DNA of 64,000 bases from Tritrichomonas musculus. Its lineage: Eukaryota; Parabasalia; Tritrichomonadida; Tritrichomonadidae. The position numbers and the translations under genes were made by a program. The notes beneath the pieces are model-generated. The model was not told the DNA's origin. It saw only the letters and a program-made list of their open reading frames with translations, and searched no databases. The stretch covers positions 930,001 to 994,000 of the forward strand of contig JAPFFF010000016.1 in the NCBI GenBank assembly GCA_039105265.1, written 5' to 3'. This document shows positions 50,634 to 61,000 of the stretch, in pieces (position 1 is the first letter of the stretch; each line of letters begins with the position of its first letter).

Positions 50634-52068
50634 GGGAAATTACCATTTTTCCCCAACTTTTTTTATATCACATTTCAACCTGGGGAAAAATGTTTTTTTG
50701 CATAAAATTTTATAAAAAAAATGTAAATTTTAACCATTTTTCCCCAACTTTTAAATCAGTCAACATTCGGCCTTTTTAATACAGTATCAACTCTTTTCTA
50801 GCATGGTTAATCATTATTAAGGGTACAAATAAAGTTTTTTTTGAATTTTTTTTTTAATCAAATATCTTATCAAATGCAAAAATTATCGTTTCAAAAATTT
50901 AACTGTTCAAATAAAGTTAAAATTATCTAGTAGCATTATAAACCAATTTTGAACCTTTATAAACCTGAAATTTACAAATTTTTTATTTTATTAAGAATAA
51001 TCCGATCTTATTTCAGGAAGATGAATGCAGGGTAATTTTAAAAATTATTATCTAAAAATACAATATAAATAAATATAAATGAGAATTTTGCTCAATCACT
51101 ATTTTTTCACTAATATATTAGCTCCAACTTTTTTAATAATTGAATTAAAAAGATTTTTATTGTCTAAAATGATATATTCTATACTAATACACTTTTTAAT
51201 GCATATTTTTATTGAAATTCAAGATAAGATGATTTCTCTAATTTTCCTAATATTCTATCTCAATTTATTGATTATTTAAATAATATCATAAATTTAATCA
51301 TAATGTGAATAAATAATTGCTATGCTACCTTTTTTTCCTGGGAAGAATGGTTGCATATTCAAGATACACTTATGGAGAGTTTTTGATAACCTACACATAA
51401 GAAAATTTTTCATTTTGAAAAAAAGTGTTTATATTACATAAATCCTTTATATTTTTAGGTTTTGAATTTATAAATAATAGTATAATCGTTTTATTTATAT
51501 ATATATTAAAATACAGGCAAAAACATGATATTTTATATTACAATGAGATTTTTATTTCAAACGAACTTCATCATTTTTCTGATATGAATTGACATGTGAT
51601 TTTTTCTTTTTTGTTATAATTATTTTTCAAAAGTACTTCATATTCTTCTCTAATTTGGTTCTGAATTTACCTAAAATAAAATGAAAAATATTGCTTTTTT
51701 CATTTTCTCTTATGTATTTTTAAATTTTCTCTGGGATAACATTTATATAATTATTATATTCATTTATATGTAATACAATTTTTGTCAGTCATTTCGAATT
51801 AGATATTTTTCCTTTTAATTGTAATGTTGATATTTTTAAAATTCTTTTTTTGAGGTAATAGGCATATGCATTTTATGTATTGTTCTTTTTCTTAATATTT
51901 TATTTTAATTTTGAAACTCTAAATGTTGTTTATGCTGTAATTTTATAAAAAATATTTTTTAAAAAACGATCATTTTCAATTCAAAAAAAAATACCATTTT
52001 TCCCCAGTTTTTTACCATTTTTCCCCAGTTTTTTCCATTCAATTTTCTGGGGAAAAATTACACTTCCC
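50634..52068. mobile_element. Mutator-like TIR element with 9-bp duplication
   Basis: 1435 bp. Ends read GGGAAATTACCATTTTTCCC and, inverted, GGGAAGTGTAATTTTTCCCC. TTTAGGAAA stands directly outside both ends (50625-50633 and 52069-52077), a perfect 9-bp duplication as made by Mutator-like transposases. The motif ACCATTTTTCCCCA is repeated inside both ends. No transposase is present; the interior is AT-rich, so it is non-autonomous. Confidence 0.75.
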
Positions 52069-52672
52069 TTTAGGAAAAGACTTTTTATACTTAGAAAATA
52101 TTTTTAACTTTTTGAAAGCAACTTTTTGGATTTAGAATTTGTTTTTGTCATTTAGGAAAAGACTTTTTAGACATAGAAAATCAAAATGAGTATTAGTAAA
52201 CAAAGTTTTAGTCATGAAAAAATTAAATCTGGTCTTTACCTGAACATCTCCGAGTCCACCAATATTTGCTTATAATAAATTTATACCTATAAAAAAAGAG
52301 AATATATGTTTTATCTAAGTGATATATTATTTTACAAGTAGAAAAATAAAATCTAATCATTTTTAGCAAGTGAAAAATGTCTGATAATGATTGATAATCG
52401 TTATCAAATTTACAATCTTTTTCATATAACATTTCTTATTTGGTTAACGATTTCCTGAGAATATCGATATCAGGTTAACAAACTGTTAATGGATTATCAA
52501 GATTAAAAAAGTGCCAATTCTGATATTGATTCTCAAAATAACATGTATTAAAAAGAGTAATTTCTATGATTTGTAATCACCATTTAAAAGGAAAAATGAT
52601 ATTAATATGTTAATCTAAAAATTAAATGATTTCGTTTAAAAAGTGTTTTTTTTTTATTCAAGAATCAAAAAA
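52069..52672. other. intergenic, nothing firm
   Basis: AGGAAAAGACTTTTTA occurs twice (about 52072 and 52155). Otherwise AT-rich without genes. Confidence 0.4.
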
Positions 52673-52843
52673 TTACGTATTTACTGTAGGTGGATATTGT
52701 GGTGGTTTTGGATCACCAATTGGTGGGATGATAATTGGAGGGTCGTTTGGTTCAGATGATGTAAAAATGGTTATATCACCGTTTCCATTACTTTGGGTTG
52801 ATGATTGTTGGCCTCCCATTTTTGAAATGATGTGACTAAACAT
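52673..52843 (-). CDS. small Pro-rich protein or first exon, doubtful
   Basis: A 56-residue minus-strand frame: MFSHIISKMGGQQSSTQSNG, then FTSSEPNDPPIIIPPIGDPK and PPQYPPTVNT. The Gly/Pro-rich composition and higher GC than the surroundings make coding plausible. The opposite strand is also open (52626-52835) but has less natural composition. I do not recognise it; it could be a first exon or a gene remnant. Confidence 0.3.
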   Translation of the reverse strand: MFSHIISKMGGQQSSTQSNGNGDITIFTSSEPNDPPIIIPPIGDPKPPQYPPTVNT

Positions 52844-53375
52844 GATTTATAACAAATTTCAAAATTGAATCCATTTGTCATGTTTTTTTTTTTTTTTTTT
52901 TTTTTTTTTTGGGGGGGGATGAATTAACTTTTCATGATTTTATAATTTATAAAATGTTATATTGATTTTATTATTAGGTTTAGATGAATTTTATTTTTAC
53001 TTCATATTTTGTTCAGAAAATGGAAAATAATTTTCAAAGATGAATAAAATTTTTTTCAAATAATGAATACACAAAGAAGCATATTAAAATATGATATTTA
53101 TGATGGGAATGTTTAATGGAACATTCAATTATTAAATTACCATAATTTGTATATGGGCCAAATAGTATCTCAAAATAACTGATCGCATATTAATAAGATA
53201 TCATGATTCATTAACCAAAATATTATGATTAATTAAAAAATGCATATTTTAATATTACTATATATTCAATATAACTTTTTGGGATTATTATTAAAAAGTG
53301 AAAATTCATGCCCAAAAAAACATCAAAATTTGGTTTTTAAATTTATTTATTTATTTATTCAAAATTTATTATTAA
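52844..53375. other. intergenic with T/G homopolymer tract
   Basis: A run of about 32 T followed by 8 G lies at 52884-52918. The rest is AT-rich upstream sequence of the kinase gene; no clear Inr motif. Confidence 0.5.
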
Positions 53376-56300
53376 ATGATCCTTTTTGAGGGAATTGGAG
53401 AAGAAATCCAGACTATTTATAGAAATATGGTAATACATACATTTGATTACAAAGAATTTAATGAAAAACTTGCATTTCAAAAATTAGTTAAGATTTTAGA
53501 AAAACATAAATTTGTTATTTATGAAATCCATCAATCAAGTCAAAATTTAAATGGTACTTTTTGTGTTGAAAAATCATGTTTCATTTTAAAAAATATAAAT
53601 TTGAAATCAATTTTATTATTTTCAAAACAAAATGAATTTTCTACAATTTACCTGGGTTCAAATATTTTTGGTATACCAAAAACCTTAAATGATAAAAATG
53701 CAGAAACCGAAGTAAAATCATTTTATGAAAAATATAAAAATCAGATTGAAAAAAACGAAACAATCAAAGAAACAATTAGGCCTATTGTAGGCTTTTTAAT
53801 TCGAAGATTTTTTTATCCATCTTATTATTTCAAAGATCCATCTTTTTTCTTGTTTAAACCAAATATAGTCCCTAATGATTTTAATACATTTCAAACACAA
53901 CTTTTAAAAGAAATTGATCATGAGAATAATAAAGAAAATTCATGGGAAAATTTTGATGAAAAAGATTTTATAAAATTAAGGCAATTATACTATAAAGATG
54001 CCGTTTTTTATTATTTGGTCGTTCACATCAAAACTATGCATATTTTTATGATGAAAAAAAAATTAAATGGATATGAAAATAAACAATGGGATCACGAAAT
54101 AGAATTTTGTAAAAGTTTCTATCATAGAAGTATTGTTCATTTTTATGGCTTTGTTTACAAAAATCATAGTGTTGAAGGACTTATTTATGATTTCATGTGC
54201 AATGGAACTTTAACAGAATATATAAACAAAAATAAAAATATCAGTAATTTGTTTTCTTTTTCAACAATTATCCGTTTAATAGATGGAATTGATTATATTC
54301 ATTCAATTTCATTCATTCATCGTGATATAAAACCTTCAAATATTCTTTTAGATAATAATTTTTCATGTTACATAAACGATTTTGATCAATGTAAAAAATA
54401 TGATGATAATGCAAAAATGACAGAAGATTTTGGAACTTTATTATATGCCTCACCAGAGCAATACCAAGGCTATGAAGCCACTCATAAAAAAATATCATAT
54501 CCTACTGATATCTATTCTTTTGGACAACTTGTTTATTTTCTTTTTGCTCATAAAAATATGTTACAAAATAGTAGAGACATTAATGAATATATCATGAAAA
54601 ATGAAATACCAGAAATACCAAATCTTTCGAAAGATATTTATGACTTATGTAAATGGTGTGTTAAATACGATCCTGATCAAAGGCCAGCTATAAATGAAAT
54701 AAAAAATATTATTTTTAAGAATGCTCAATCATTGTTTTACTTAGACCAATTTTTCAGCCAAAATAAAATTGAAAAAATAAACAAGGAAGAAACAATTCAA
54801 TTTATATATGAAAACCTTTATTTCATATCAAAATTTATTGATAAAGAACAATTCATGGATAAGCTTAATTTCCTTTCTAAATTAATTGAATCACTATATG
54901 AAGGAGAAATTTCTCAAATTCTATTTAATATTGGATATATATATAGTCAAAATGAAATACTTCCACATGATTATAATAAGGCAATGAAATACTTTCTAAT
55001 GTCAGTTGAAATTAACAATAATTGTAATGCATTAGATGGCATAGGCAGTTTGTATTTAATGGGATATGGTGTACCAAAAAACATTACAAAAGCATGCGAA
55101 TATTATGAATTATCTGCTCAACAAAACAATCCAAAATCAATTTATATGCTAGGATGCATATATTATATAGGTCTCGGTGTTACTAAAGATGAGATGAAAG
55201 CTAAAAGCTATTTTGAATCAGCAGCAAATTTTAATTATTCACAGGCATTTATTAGTTTAGGCGATTTCTACTTTAACCGTCATGATGAATATCAAGATAA
55301 AGCTAAAGGTATTGAATATTATAAAAAAGCTGAAGAATGCAAAGATGATAACATATTTCTTGCTTTAGGGACTTTATATCGAGATGGGAAAGGCTTTGAA
55401 CAAAATTCAAAAAAGGCCATAAAATATTTGAAATTGGCAATTAAAAAAAATAAATCTGCTGCATGTTACAATTTGGCCGAAATTTATTACAAAGGAATAG
55501 GAATTAATAAAGATTTTAAAAAGGCAAGAAAATATTATGAAAAAGCCACAAAAGGTAATTATGCTCCTTATGCTTTGTTTATCTTAGGGAAAATGTATGC
55601 AGATGGAGATGGAGTTGATATAAATTATCAAAAAACTCTTGAATATTATGAACAGTCTGCCAAATTGAATAATTCTGATGCTTTGAATGGATTAGGAGTT
55701 TTGTATTTTAATGGTTTTGGAATCAAACAAAATTATAGCATTGCTCGTGAATATTTTGAACAATCAAAGACAGTTAATAATAATTCTTATGCTTATAATA
55801 ATTTAGCGGATATTTATTTGAATGGATATGGTGTTCCGAAAGATTATTATAAAGCCCAATTTTATTATTTAGAATCAGCTAAACAAAAAAATATTGATTC
55901 TTTTTTTGGTTTAGGAAATATGTATTATAAAGGATATATTATCCAAGACTTTGATACTGCTATTAAATATTACAAAATGGCAGCAAAATATAATCACTCA
56001 GAAGCTATGTTCAAAATTGGAAAAATTTATTTCAATGAAAAATATAAACTGCATAGTTTTAAAAAAGCATTAAAATACTTCAAAAAATCTTCAGTTTTTA
56101 ATAATCCAAATTCTTTTTATTTATTAGGTTTAATGCATCTTAAAGGTTTAGGTGTAAAAATTAATCATTTTGAGTCTTTTAAATATTTTATGAATTCTGC
56201 AGATCTAAATTATTTCAAAGCATTTTTTTATGTTGGAATTCTATATGAAAGAGGTCTTGGTGTTGAAAGAAATTTATCAAAAGCTCTTGAATATTATTTT

Positions 56301-57479
56301 AAATGTGAACAAGAAACAAATTATACATACATAATTCATTTTAAAGGAGGAACAAAGAAAATAGAAAAGAAAAATTATTGTTATCGTTATAGATCTGCTA
56401 ATAAAATTGGATTGATATATTTTTTAGAAAATGAAAAGAAAAATAATAAATTGGCTGAAAAATATCTCCAAATAGCGGCTTTTAATGAATATCCAATTGG
56501 ACAAAACAATTATGGACTATATTGTTTATATTTTTCTAATAAAAAACAAAGAATACAACAAATGTTTGAAAAAGCATCTAAACAATGTTTTGACTTAATT
56601 GAATTTAACATTGGTAGATATTATGAGATAAAATGTGATATGATAAAAGCATGTGAACATTACAAAAGAGCATTAATGTATGAAAATAATTTTTTGTTTT
56701 TTAGAAATAAAATCATTGACGATGAAAGCTTAGAAATGGCAAGAATTTTTATTAACTGTTTCTTATATTTGAGATTTAGTATAAATAAATCAAATCCATA
56801 CAAATTATCAAATTATTTGATAATCAGAGCAATTTTTAGACCAATTTTAAAAGCATTATTCATATCAAATTATGATTCCTACCAGTTTACAGTTAAAAAT
56901 CATAATAATAATTCAAATTTAAAGGATTTCTTTTTAAAATTTCCAATATTTAATTTTAATAAACAAAATCAAAGTGGATGGAAAATGATTAAAAAATCAG
57001 AAAATATTAAAACAATAGAAATCCTAATTGAAAATGATGATAGTTCACTTTCAAATATAAAATACAAAAAGAAGGCACCAGAATCCGAAGATTTAAATTC
57101 GTTATTTGAAGTCAACTATCATATCAAACAAAAAGTAATTGATATTTTTAACGAACTGAACAAAACATGTAAAACCCGATTTCAAATAATTAATGAAACA
57201 GAAATTGAGCAAAATTCATCCTTATATGAACTTAAATTTATTTCAAATGATAATATTACAAGGTGTTTAAAATTTCCAGTGTGTTTTGATCATAAAATAT
57301 TCAATTATGTTGATCTTTTGAACGATGAAATCAACAAAGTGGTTGAAGAAATGGGGAAAATATTATTTTCAGAACCTCTCTCAATTCTTTTTGGAAGATT
57401 TCCTGAACATATTTATCATGACAAATATCCAAAAAGAAAAGATATTAATTGTTTATTTTATGAAGGATTTGGTTTATAA
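53376..57479 (+). CDS. protein kinase-like domain fused to Sel1 repeats
   Basis: 1367 residues. Kinase-like domain at about 205-455: the catalytic loop HRDIKPSNILLD (about 313-324) is normal, but the Mg-binding DFG is DFD (YINDFDQCK, about 333), the glycine-rich loop is not recognisable, and the lysine region reads IFMMKKKL. FGTLLYASPEQYQGYEATHK supplies the APE-type segment, followed by DIYSFGQLVYF. Then about 515-1110 holds some fifteen Sel1 repeats (AMKYFLMSVEINNN, GIGSLYLMGYGVPKNITKAC), an alpha-solenoid for protein binding. The C-terminal 250 residues are unassigned. Such kinase-Sel1 fusions are numerous in trichomonads and probably signal through partner binding; catalysis is uncertain. 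Confidence 0.85.
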   Translation: MILFEGIGEEIQTIYRNMVIHTFDYKEFNEKLAFQKLVKILEKHKFVIYEIHQSSQNLNGTFCVEKSCFILKNINLKSILLFSKQNEFSTIYLGSNIFGIPKTLNDKNAETEVKSFYEKYKNQIEKNETIKETIRPIVGFLIRRFFYPSYYFKDPSFFLFKPNIVPNDFNTFQTQLLKEIDHENNKENSWENFDEKDFIKLRQLYYKDAVFYYLVVHIKTMHIFMMKKKLNGYENKQWDHEIEFCKSFYHRSIVHFYGFVYKNHSVEGLIYDFMCNGTLTEYINKNKNISNLFSFSTIIRLIDGIDYIHSISFIHRDIKPSNILLDNNFSCYINDFDQCKKYDDNAKMTEDFGTLLYASPEQYQGYEATHKKISYPTDIYSFGQLVYFLFAHKNMLQNSRDINEYIMKNEIPEIPNLSKDIYDLCKWCVKYDPDQRPAINEIKNIIFKNAQSLFYLDQFFSQNKIEKINKEETIQFIYENLYFISKFIDKEQFMDKLNFLSKLIESLYEGEISQILFNIGYIYSQNEILPHDYNKAMKYFLMSVEINNNCNALDGIGSLYLMGYGVPKNITKACEYYELSAQQNNPKSIYMLGCIYYIGLGVTKDEMKAKSYFESAANFNYSQAFISLGDFYFNRHDEYQDKAKGIEYYKKAEECKDDNIFLALGTLYRDGKGFEQNSKKAIKYLKLAIKKNKSAACYNLAEIYYKGIGINKDFKKARKYYEKATKGNYAPYALFILGKMYADGDGVDINYQKTLEYYEQSAKLNNSDALNGLGVLYFNGFGIKQNYSIAREYFEQSKTVNNNSYAYNNLADIYLNGYGVPKDYYKAQFYYLESAKQKNIDSFFGLGNMYYKGYIIQDFDTAIKYYKMAAKYNHSEAMFKIGKIYFNEKYKLHSFKKALKYFKKSSVFNNPNSFYLLGLMHLKGLGVKINHFESFKYFMNSADLNYFKAFFYVGILYERGLGVERNLSKALEYYFKCEQETNYTYIIHFKGGTKKIEKKNYCYRYRSANKIGLIYFLENEKKNNKLAEKYLQIAAFNEYPIGQNNYGLYCLYFSNKKQRIQQMFEKASKQCFDLIEFNIGRYYEIKCDMIKACEHYKRALMYENNFLFFRNKIIDDESLEMARIFINCFLYLRFSINKSNPYKLSNYLIIRAIFRPILKALFISNYDSYQFTVKNHNNNSNLKDFFLKFPIFNFNKQNQSGWKMIKKSENIKTIEILIENDDSSLSNIKYKKKAPESEDLNSLFEVNYHIKQKVIDIFNELNKTCKTRFQIINETEIEQNSSLYELKFISNDNITRCLKFPVCFDHKIFNYVDLLNDEINKVVEEMGKILFSEPLSILFGRFPEHIYHDKYPKRKDINCLFYEGFGL

Positions 57480-58033
57480 AAAAATAAAAGATTGATTTTA
57501 TGATAAAAACTTTGTGCTGTTTTTATATCTATTTTTTCACATAAAATAGCAAATGAAAAAATATATATTCAGAAAATTGTTTTTGTTTGAAATATAAATT
57601 TTTATTTCTATATTATCTTATTTATTCTCTGTTATAAAACTTTTTATTCTTTTTCCAAAATGTATAAGATAGAGTTTCATATAAGGACTTCATTAATGAA
57701 GATTTAATAAGAGCGAATCCTACTGTTCATGATATGATTAAGTTTGTTTTTCAGAGCGGAAACATTTCATCAGACAAAAACAGGTAAGATAAACAATATC
57801 ATAAAAATGTTGTTTAAATTAATTACAAATATAGTATAATTATTAGTTGTATTTCTTGCTTATTTATTTTTGAGTAAATAATTATTTTTATTGCCTGTGT
57901 CATGTGATTACTCTATTTTTTTAAATTCAATATATTATTCAATATTGTTTTATTTTATTTAAAATTGAATTAAAAAAATCGTTATTTTCAATTCCATTCA
58001 ATATTTCTTAGCTTTTATCATTAAAGAAATATT
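57480..58033. other. intergenic with a short coding-like remnant
   Basis: An open piece at about 57683-57786 reads KDFINEDLIRANPTVHDMIK then FVFQSGNISSDKNR before a stop. It looks protein-derived but has no start and I cannot name it. The rest is AT-rich. Confidence 0.4.
58018..58023 (+). promoter_or_regulatory. possible Inr-like TCATTA
   Basis: TCATTA ten bases before the ATG at 58034, the usual place for the trichomonad initiator. Chance occurrence is possible in AT-rich DNA. Confidence 0.4.
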
Positions 58034-61000
58034 ATGAATTCGAGTTTAAAAGACCAAAATAGCCCAAAACCCAATCTATTTGATGGAAATAACCCAAAAA
58101 ATATAGAAAAAAATAATTCCGAAAGACGAAATACGAACAATTCTTTAATCAACCAAAACGAAGAGAGTACATCAAGCGAAGTTGAGCCGTTTAATCATTC
58201 AAATGACTATAGTTTTGATAATATAGATATGGATCCAAATCCGTTATCACAAGAAGCTCAAAACTCATTAAATGATATTGAAGATATTAGCAATAAAATT
58301 TCTTTCAAAGTAAACTCAGATTCATCGGATATTTCAATTCATAATAACGACAAATCAGATGCCAGTGATGATGATAATAATTCTAATATTTTTTCTCAAG
58401 TCGAAGTCCTACAAAATACATTAAAACAAACAGAAGAAGTTAATAAATCGCTTTCAGATTGCCTTTCTTCAATAAAAGATCATATGAACAAATCAAATTT
58501 AATTCTCAATAATTCGCGATTAAATGACAATTTTAAGAGCAGCGATTCCAGCGATAAAAAATCATTAACATTACGGGATAAAAATGGGCATATAATAATA
58601 GCTTCGGATTCCGAAGAAATGGAACTTTTACGATATAAAATTCCTCAATCGTTAATTACTGATGGAGAATATTTTTCGAGCGAAATCCAAAAGCAAAAAG
58701 ATGAAATCGAAAAGAAAGACAAAGAGATTCAAATATTAAAAGAAAAAATATCTCAAATCAACAAATCATCGGATTCTTCAAAAGTTTCCATCGACGATCA
58801 AAATGAATTTAATTTAGCTTTAGAAGAGAAAAATCGATTAACGAACCGAATCAAAGACGTTGAGATACAATTATTAGAGACCAAAAATATCAAGAATGAA
58901 TTACAGATAAAAGTCATTTCCCTTGAGAATCAAATAACGGAAAACAATGCAAAATTCAAAGAAGAAAAAGAGGCTTTATTAAAAAAGATAAAAGGTCTTT
59001 TAACAGTTAAAGAAACCAATGAAAAACAGGCCGACCAATTAGCAACACAAATGACAGAAATTAAAAAAGAAAACGATGAAATCAGTAGCACAATGAAAGA
59101 GAGAGTCAGCGACCTTGAAAAGGAGAACAAAACGCTCATTCAAACCAACGACCAATTAAACAAACAAATTCAAATTCTCTCAAAAAATCAAAGAAACGGA
59201 AATGAAATTTCAGAGGCATTGAAAAAGTTGATCAAAGAAAATGAAGAATTAAAGACACAGTTGAAAACAAAGAAAGTCAGCAACGACAAGCTGATTTCTT
59301 CATTGAAAATTTTGAAAGAAAAGTTCGACCAAATAAAGAAAGAAAAAGTGGAGTTATCAAAGGAAGTTGAAAACTTGAAAACTTCACAAAAAGAAAATAT
59401 TGAATCACCATTGAAAATTGAATTGGATCAGTTAAAGACGTTAAATAGCAACCTCGAAAAAGAAAAGGCAAGCGCAATCAAAGAGATGGTCGAACTTCAG
59501 GCCAAAAACACTGAGCTAAAAAGCAGGAACAGCCAAGTTGAGCAGAAGATGGCCTTGATGGACGAAGAGAACAAAGATTATGCGTCAACAATTGATGATC
59601 TTCGTTCTAACGTTCAAAGGTTAAGAAATGCAAACAAAGCTTTGTTAACCACAATTGCTGATGTTAACGGTTCACCTGACAAATTGCAAGCTGCCATTCA
59701 AAAAGTGAACGAGTTGCAACAGAAAAATGAGGAGCTTTCAATGAGTATTGAAAGCCTTCAAAATGATTCTGACGGCTCTTTCAAAAAGTCGGACTTCATA
59801 ATTGAGGAGAAACAAAGCAAAATAATTGAATTGAGCTCACTTTTGGACGAGTCGCAGAAAGAAAAGGCAATTTTGGAAGATCAAAATCTTGACCTTAGCT
59901 CACGGTTGGCGAAAATGTGTGACACTGTCACTTCGTTGCAGGACCAAATAACTGAATTCCAAAACAACCAGAAAAAGGCAGACGATCTTCTTCAGAAAAA
60001 TAGAAAAGTGACAAGTGAATTGAAAGAAATGAAAGACAATTTCACTAAGCTGCAGTCAGAAAGATCAAACTTGTTCAACAAAATAAGCGAAATGAATCCG
60101 GACGAATTCAAACCCGGCTCTTTGGATGAAATAGTTTTACTTATGAAAAAGTTGAAAGACGATTATAATCAATTGAAAAATTCATCATCAACTAAAGATA
60201 ATGAATTTCAATCACAACTTTCGTCCTTGGCTTCATCAAAGGAAAATATTGAAAACGAGCTCCAGAAAGAAAAGGAAAAAAGTGCCAATTTAGAAAATAA
60301 GCTTGAAGAAGTCAAACGTCAATTCGACGAGGAAGAAATGAAGCATAAAAGTGAAAAAGACGAGCTCATGACAAAGTTCAAAGCGCTCTCTGAATTATCA
60401 CTAAAATTAAAGATAACAAACGACCACCTTCGCAAGAGCCAAAACAACAACAACAGCAACGATGATGACAATCTCATTCTCAAGAACCAATACAACAATA
60501 AAATCAATAACAATAACAAAAACAATAATAATGAAAATAATAATAACAATAACAAAAACAATAATAATAACAATACAAATAATGATAATAATAACAATAG
60601 TGATGGCAAAGAAAAGTTGAATGATAAAAATTTGGTTGAAATTGATAACTTGAAGATGCACATAAAAGAAATTGAAGAGAATAACAAGAAACAGCAAGAA
60701 AAGCTGCAGCAGCAAATAGAAGAGCTGACAAGAGAGAACAAACAACTGAAAGAAAAAACTGACACTTTTTCAAGTAAAGAGGAAGACTTTTTGAATCAAA
60801 TTAAAGATAAAGAGGCGGTTTTGACAGAATTACAAAACAGAATCAAAGAGAAAGCGAGCACTGATTCCCAAAAAGAGAAAGAATCAAAGCAAAACACTGT
60901 TTTGGATGACTTACAAAAGCAGAACAAAGATCTGCAAGATCAACTTTCAACCAAAGAAAAAGTCAACAATGAATTACAAGACCAAATAAATATTCAAAAC

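Noticed and set aside
51079-51279. 66-residue hydrophobic frame inside the Mutator-like element
   Set aside because: Low-complexity Ile/Leu/Phe in AT-rich DNA; no transposase motif.
57683-57786. Coding-like piece KDFINEDLIRANPTVHDMIK
   Set aside because: Too short to assign and no start codon; recorded under the intergenic entry only.
60319-60773. Hydrophobic minus-strand frames opposite the coiled-coil gene
   Set aside because: They mirror the AAT/AAC run coding Asn; the long plus-strand frame is clearly the real one.
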